Shown piece after piece: positions 5,603 to 9,060 of a stretch of DNA of 9,060 nt (within the stretch, counting starts at the first letter, position 1; each line of letters begins with the position of its first letter). The position numbers and the translations under genes are program-made. Location: positions 1 through 9,060 of the forward strand of contig JAEZNF010000151.1 of assembly GCA_023441845.1 (NCBI GenBank), in the 5' to 3' direction. This DNA is from Bacillota bacterium (lineage in GTDB: Bacteria; Bacillota; Clostridia; Acetivibrionales; DSM-2933). The notes beneath the pieces are model-generated. The model was not told where the DNA came from, did not search any database, and saw only the letters and a program-made list of their open reading frames with translations.

Positions 5603-6685
5603 TCAAAAGGTTCTTGAAATCACATCATATGCTCTGGAAAGGACATCTTTTTCATTCTCCGTCTCTGTACCGATTATGGGTATTATTTCCCTCAACAGGT
5701 TTTCCTTCCTGCATCTGTTATACTTTAATGCCGTAAGCCTGATTGAATTAAACACAGAAGTTATATGACCATAGCTTTCCAGTATTTCATCAAGCTCTTT
5801 ATGCAAATTAAATCTGGTTGATATGTAATTAAGCTTGTCCATCATGCATACCTTGTGTTCATACAAGGTATGAAACGCCGTATAAAACAGGAGGTCCTTA
5901 CTCTGCAGCACTTCTTCCATATACTGCGGCAAATGTTTATAAATATCCATACCGAATACATTCTCATCCATAAGGTATATCTCGCAGTAATCGACAGGAT
6001 TATCCCTGTCATAATCAGGATAATCCTTTTTAACAGTATTGACCGAGTATATGTAATCACCGAGCCTGTCCGCAAACCTTTTGCAGTCAAAACTATAAAT
6101 TCCGCTATCCTGTGATTTTACACCGAACAATCTTCCGTAAAAGGCATCCATATTCCAAGATTCATCTGTGTTTGTCAATTCAAGTCCTTTTTCAAAGGCC
6201 ATAATAAACTTTACATAGGGCACCTTGTATGACACAAAGGCCCTGTTATCATCAAATCCCAGTACGGACAATTCTTTATCCAGGTCATTATATCCATAAA
6301 CAAGAATATCATGGACAAAGTGAGTTCCCGATTCGGTATAGTTGGGCTTTACATAGTATTCATCAAAATATGTAAATACGTATAACCCTTCATCAATATT
6401 TCTTTTTATATAGGTCAAAATATTGGTACTTTCAAAGGTCTTGCGGGGTATTTTAATAAAATCCAGCAGCTTTTGCGGCTCAGTCCACCCTCCGTAGAAA
6501 TCCAGCCAAATCTCTTTTTTCCCGTATCTCCCCTGCTTTTTATCATTGTAGTAAAGCTGAATATAATTTTCATAAAACCATGGGTAAAGGTTTTCATGGG
6601 CCATTATGATGCACAAAAAATATGCATTCAAAAGAAAATTGTTCACTTTATTCTGTAAAACTATTTTAAGCTCTTTACCTTTCAT
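5603..6685 (-). CDS. Hypothetical protein, weakly BtrH-N / C39-like
   Basis: I do not recognise this 360-residue protein with certainty. No signal peptide or clear membrane helix. The N-terminal third has an aromatic segment (ENLYPWFYENYIQLYYN, about 31-47) and LDFYGGW (about 61-67). The best-conserved-looking block is at about 92-160: YIKRNIDEGLYVFTYFDEYY, then HFVHDILVYGYND (H122, H125, D126), then LSVLGFDDNRAF. That layout (deep substrate pocket, HxxHD, YGYD, GFD) resembles proteins with a BtrH N-terminal or C39-peptidase-like fold that handle carrier-bound or peptide substrates. There is no obvious catalytic Cys apart from C25 in FLCIIMAHE. The C-terminal 120 residues look helical. Start choice: ATG at 6683-6685 has AAGAGGG 8 nt upstream; a farther in-frame ATG at 6742 lacks a usable SD and overlaps the kinase gene. 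It follows the kinase gene by 46 nt, so co-transcription is likely. It ends 153 bp before hepT. Confidence 0.75.
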   Translation of the reverse strand: MKGKELKIVLQNKVNNFLLNAYFLCIIMAHENLYPWFYENYIQLYYNDKKQGRYGKKEIWLDFYGGWTEPQKLLDFIKIPRKTFESTNILTYIKRNIDEGLYVFTYFDEYYVKPNYTESGTHFVHDILVYGYNDLDKELSVLGFDDNRAFVSYKVPYVKFIMAFEKGLELTNTDESWNMDAFYGRLFGVKSQDSGIYSFDCKRFADRLGDYIYSVNTVKKDYPDYDRDNPVDYCEIYLMDENVFGMDIYKHLPQYMEEVLQSKDLLFYTAFHTLYEHKVCMMDKLNYISTRFNLHKELDEILESYGHITSVFNSIRLTALKYNRCRKENLLREIIPIIGTETENEKDVLSRAYDVISRTF

Positions 6686-6693
6686 GATGTCAT

Positions 6694-6700
6694 CCCTCTT
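6694..6700 (-). promoter_or_regulatory. Ribosome binding site deciding the start at 6685
   Basis: AAGAGGG on the minus strand with 8-nt spacing to ATG 6685. It favours this start over the longer frame from 6742, whose nearest purine run (AGGGAGT) directly abuts the ATG. Confidence 0.65.
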
Positions 6701-6731
6701 TCCGAAATTATTTAATCCTGATAATCCTGAA

Positions 6732-7418
6732 TCAGCTTGCATACTCCCTATAATTTGTCCGTTTTAAATGCTGTTCCAGATATTGAGGTATTAGAGATGA
6801 GTCGCTGTTTACAAAAAACACATTTATGGCGCTTTTTGTTTTAAGATCGTATAAAATACTCAGATACCTGCTGTACAGTTTTTTCAAATAATATAAATCC
6901 TTGTTTTTAAGCGCTTTACTTTTTAAAATCCGCCTGTTCATATAAAAAAGCTTTTTTCCCCTGTTTTTTATCCGTTCGAAACAGATTTTTGGGTGTGTAT
7001 TATGAAAGAACAGCACGTCCGGTTTTCTGGCAAACGCATACAATAAATTGTCGTGCGATGTTCCGATTCCGTTTGCTGCGTCACGAGTGAAGGCTGTATA
7101 GATATACCTGTCGGCAATTACTATGTAATTTTTATTCAGTAAAGGGGCAATTTTTGTTATATAACTTATTAAAAAAGCTATAAATTGAAGTAAACTATAT
7201 ACTACCGGAGTTAAAATTTTGAAATTATCCATGGTTCGCATTAATTTCCTGATCACCGGGTTTGAATTCCATTCAATTACAGCTGTTTTATAACCGCTAT
7301 CCAGCAGATATTCATACATCATTCTGATACTTTCACTCTTCCCGGAACCACTGATCCCTTCATGCACAATCAATATGCCTTTCTTAAATCCTGTAAATTT
7401 GTTTATCAGGCTAATCAT
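6732..7418 (-). CDS. Thymidylate kinase-like P-loop kinase (specialised paralogue)
   Basis: Member of the dTMP-kinase-like NMP kinase superfamily, 228 residues from the chosen start. Walker A is GISGSGKS (21-28) after the strand GILIVHE. DRYIYTAFTRDAANGI carries the family DRY motif followed by an ARD-like segment seen in TMK-like proteins that differ from housekeeping Tmk (usual DRYxxSxxAYQ). ERIKNRGKKLFY and a Lys/Arg-rich helical stretch stand where the LID lies. Phosphoryl transfer from ATP is likely; the acceptor need not be dTMP. Start choice: ATG at 7416-7418 has GGGGGTG 8 nt upstream and begins directly before the beta strand and P-loop. An in-frame TTG at 7469 would add 17 residues but has no SD. 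It lies between the CYTH gene and the unknown 360-residue gene on the same strand. Its 236-bp leader contains a structured inverted-repeat element. Confidence 0.8.
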   Translation of the reverse strand: MISLINKFTGFKKGILIVHEGISGSGKSESIRMMYEYLLDSGYKTAVIEWNSNPVIRKLMRTMDNFKILTPVVYSLLQFIAFLISYITKIAPLLNKNYIVIADRYIYTAFTRDAANGIGTSHDNLLYAFARKPDVLFFHNTHPKICFERIKNRGKKLFYMNRRILKSKALKNKDLYYLKKLYSRYLSILYDLKTKSAINVFFVNSDSSLIPQYLEQHLKRTNYREYAS

Positions 7419-7427
7419 CTCTTTTTC

Positions 7428-7435
7428 ACCCCCTA
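7428..7435 (-). promoter_or_regulatory. Ribosome binding site deciding the kinase start
   Basis: AGGGGGTG on the minus strand, about 8-9 nt before ATG 7418. Its presence inside the extended TTG-initiated frame argues that translation begins at 7418. Confidence 0.65.
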
Positions 7436-7487
7436 TATCCACTATTTCTTTTTCAATCGTGGACAGCAAATGAATTTCACTAAGGAA

Positions 7488-7576
7488 AACGAACTATAAG
7501 CCATAATAAACCGTCCCGAAAAATAGTGTGCCTTAACGCTTTTCGAGGGATGATAGATTCAATTCTATAGTTCGTT
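7488..7576 (-). other. Structured element with nested inverted repeats in the kinase leader
   Basis: Outer arms AACGAACTATA (7488-7498) and TATAGTTCGTT (7566-7576) are perfect 11-bp reverse complements. Nested inside, TCCCGAAAA (7514-7522) pairs with TTTTCGAGGGA (7540-7550) with a 2-nt bulge around a 17-nt loop. Total span is 89 nt, ending 69 nt before the kinase ATG. On the minus strand TTTT directly follows the outer arm. It may be a folded leader RNA (attenuator or riboswitch-like), an intercistronic stability hairpin, or a degenerate small inverted-repeat transposon; no target-site duplication is visible. I could not match it to a known riboswitch class. Confidence 0.45.
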
Positions 7577-7583
7577 ATCTATA

Positions 7584-7596
7584 GTAAAGGCTTTAC
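7584..7596. promoter_or_regulatory. 13-bp palindrome GTAAAGGCTTTAC
   Basis: Two 6-bp arms (GTAAAG / CTTTAC) around one central base, 7 bp from the structured element. It could be an operator for the kinase/unknown gene pair or an added stem of the leader RNA. No convincing -35/-10 pair was found next to it. Confidence 0.25.
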
Positions 7597-7654
7597 CTTT
7601 GAAAATAATTACTCTTTCCAAATTCAAACTGCTTTTAATCCGCTGTTTAAACCA

Positions 7655-8272
7655 CTATAAAATTTTCCGGAGAGTTTTTAACCGTGATGTGAACCTTCCA
7701 TACTTACCCTTCATGGGTTGAGTTGCCGATAAGCCCATTACTCCCATCCATTCCTCAAACTTCTCAACTTCGAGACTGTTTTCCACCTCACACTCAAGTT
7801 CAAAATCCGTAAAATCAAGATAACTGTTTCTATCCAGTTCAACAAAAGGAACTCCCTCACCCGGTCTGAATTTGATTCTTTCAGTTACCAGTTTCCCAAG
7901 CATTTTAATTCCGGAAAAGCAGTCTTTCCATAGCGGTAACGACTTTTCCAACTCAGGTATTATTTCAATAACAGCAGCTCCTCCTGCACAGAGCCTTTCA
8001 AATGACGGATAATCGATTTTGTAGCTATATTCCGTTGATTCTTTGATTCCCTTTTCTTCTATTCTTATCCCGGTTACCTTTACTGTGAATGTATACTCAC
8101 CGTTTTTTTCTCTTACCCGCAGAGTGGCATCCTCCCTCTTAAAGAAAAAATCTTCAGTGTCAAAGTAATAGTTGGTTTGTATAACAGTATTTTGTTCACT
8201 ATCCGAGCACAGCTTTTTTATCCTGTTATAGTCATTTTGGCTTATCAGCACCTTAAACTCTTTTTCGGTCAT
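7655..8272 (-). CDS. CYTH domain protein (triphosphate tunnel metalloenzyme, YjbK-like)
   Basis: The 205 residues form a single CYTH/TTM domain, an eight-stranded tunnel that binds triphosphates with divalent metal; characterised members hydrolyse inorganic triphosphate, thiamine triphosphate or long phosphate chains, and class IV adenylyl cyclases share the fold. Visible signature: N-terminal ExExK as EKEFK (E3, E5, K7), YYFDTEDFFFKREDATLRVR (R52, R54), TFTVK (K65), a strand with ERIKFRPG, acidic strands FVELDRNSYLDFTDFELECEVE, and the C-terminal KGKYGRF block. ATG at 8270-8272 has GGGGTGA about 4-5 nt upstream. The nucleotidyltransferase-like gene lies 104 bp upstream on the same strand with no terminator between them, and the kinase-like gene follows. 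The context suggests it acts on a phosphorylated or nucleotidylated intermediate of that cassette; substrate unknown. Confidence 0.88.
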   Translation of the reverse strand: MTEKEFKVLISQNDYNRIKKLCSDSEQNTVIQTNYYFDTEDFFFKREDATLRVREKNGEYTFTVKVTGIRIEEKGIKESTEYSYKIDYPSFERLCAGGAAVIEIIPELEKSLPLWKDCFSGIKMLGKLVTERIKFRPGEGVPFVELDRNSYLDFTDFELECEVENSLEVEKFEEWMGVMGLSATQPMKGKYGRFTSRLKTLRKIL

Positions 8273-8376
8273 AATTTCACCCCATGTAATACACTTCAGA
8301 TATCAATTATTCTTCAATTCATATTGCTTAACAAATCATGTATTTAAACTTCTCACGGCATTATTATCTCCGGCCG

Positions 8377-9060
8377 CTATAAAGCCTGGTTTTTCTTATC
8401 AAAAAACTTCTCTTTGACCGACATCTCCTCATCACTTAATTGCAAAATCCTGTTTGTTTCGAATAACCTTGTAAAAAAGTCAAACTTCCATCTTGAGGGT
8501 TTTTGGCCATCTATGCCGTATTCATCAAGATAATCCTTGTCTTCCGGCTCCAGGGCTTTCATCACATCCTCGGGAATAACATCCCCATACATTATGTTTA
8601 CATAGTAGAAGGTATAGTAAATAATTTTGCTGCAATTATTGTCAACACAGAAGGTAATCAACCTTTTCCAATCTATTTCATCCATAAACTTCTCTACAAA
8701 CATAGCTACATCTGCAAACTTATATATTTTCAAATCCCTCAAATCACTGATCCAAAGCAAATTTGCCGCTTCCTTGTATAAATGGAATGCCAATTGTATA
8801 AGAAAATCCTCGCGGTTTAGTATGCAGATTTTTCCATCTCCAAGCCCGACTTCAATAGACCTGTCCAAAAGCTCCGCAGTACTTATATCGTAGGGGCAGT
8901 TACCCTTCCAAAGGATACTGTAGTTTAAATCAACCTGTATCAGCCCGGCAAACGGATTGTCCGTCTTTTTTAGGAACTCCTGCAGCTCACCGGTGGACAT
9001 TTGGTGGAACATTTTTTGCTTCCTGGTGGAAGGTACAATTTCCTGAGTGCTTTCATTGAA
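8377..9060 (-). CDS. NTP_transf_5-type nucleotidyltransferase-like protein, C-terminal part (5' end outside window)
   Basis: The frame is open to the right edge: 16 codons upstream of the ATG at 9012 contain no stop, so the 227 visible residues are a C-terminal portion and that ATG is probably internal. The visible part matches the region of the 'uncharacterised nucleotidyltransferase' family (NTP_transf_5) after its catalytic core as I know it: IQVDLNYSILW, LLDRSIEV, ILNREDFLIQLAFHLYKEA, ISDLRDLKIYKFADVAMFVEKF, DEIDWKRLITFC. The nucleotidyltransferase motif (GxxD-type Asp pair) would lie outside the window, so activity cannot be checked. Family members occur beside polysaccharide and peptide-modification genes, including some Firmicute lasso-peptide clusters. 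No signal peptide or membrane span in the visible part. It is the first gene of the cassette seen here. Confidence 0.6.
   Translation of the reverse strand, partial: FNESTQEIVPSTRKQKMFHQMSTGELQEFLKKTDNPFAGLIQVDLNYSILWKGNCPYDISTAELLDRSIEVGLGDGKICILNREDFLIQLAFHLYKEAANLLWISDLRDLKIYKFADVAMFVEKFMDEIDWKRLITFCVDNNCSKIIYYTFYYVNIMYGDVIPEDVMKALEPEDKDYLDEYGIDGQKPSRWKFDFFTRLFETNRILQLSDEEMSVKEKFFDKKNQAL

Noticed and set aside
6713..6732. Tandem 9-bp repeat TCAGGATTA x2 between the kinase and the unknown gene
   Set aside because: Two short copies in an AT-rich spacer are likely chance and have no positional meaning I can see.
6686..6742. Longer form of the unknown 360-residue protein starting at ATG 6742
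   Set aside because: The purine run is too close to that ATG, the extension overlaps the kinase gene, and ATG 6685 has a well-spaced SD.
7419..7469. Longer kinase starting at TTG 7469
   Set aside because: No SD before TTG, and a strong SD lies inside the extension in front of ATG 7418, which starts directly before the P-loop strand.
8377..9012. Complete 211-residue protein starting at ATG 9012
   Set aside because: The frame stays open to the window edge and the visible domain is the C-terminal part of its family, so the ATG is most likely internal. An AGGAAG run 6 nt upstream of this ATG is probably chance.

Overview
The window suggests a low-GC, Gram-positive, cellulose- or hemicellulose-degrading clostridium of the Acetivibrio / 'Clostridium thermocellum' type. 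The evidence is a secreted family GH11 xylanase whose mature sequence closely resembles clostridial cellulosome-associated xylanases as I remember them, strong AGGAGG-type ribosome binding sites, AT-rich intergenic regions, a Bacillus-type MetRS with a C-terminal EMAP-like domain, and a Firmicute-type YtpB terpene synthase. The genus is inference; no database was searched.

Layout. Positions 1-642 (minus) hold the N-terminal 214 residues of a GH11 endo-xylanase that runs off the left edge. Positions 643-1179 hold no gene: this is the xylanase promoter and leader, with a Shine-Dalgarno-like block far from the start codon and four 10-bp repeats, followed by a long inverted repeat just after metG. 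metG (1180-3162, minus) is divergent from a YtpB/DUF2600 large terpene synthase gene (3339-4400, plus), with a promoter candidate for each in the 176-bp gap. A long-chain polyprenyl diphosphate synthase gene (4448-5449, minus) converges on the terpene synthase gene 47 bp away. In Bacillus, YtpB cyclises heptaprenyl diphosphate (C35), the product of HepS/HepT, so the two neighbours could supply and use the same C35 substrate.

From 5603 to the right edge four minus-strand genes form an apparent cassette. In transcription order they are a nucleotidyltransferase-like protein (NTP_transf_5 type, N-terminus outside the window), a CYTH-domain triphosphate-tunnel protein, a thymidylate-kinase-like P-loop kinase, and a 360-residue protein I cannot name with confidence (weak resemblance to BtrH-N / C39-like proteins). 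Three of the four belong to phosphate- or nucleotide-handling families, which suggests an uncharacterised small-molecule or peptide-modification pathway. A roughly 90-nt element with nested inverted repeats lies in the leader of the kinase gene. The pathway's substrate cannot be read from the sequence.

The most interesting items are the unknown four-gene cassette, the terpene synthase / prenyl synthase pair, the xylanase leader (a candidate 5' mRNA-stabilising SD block) and several unusual residues at normally conserved GH11 positions.
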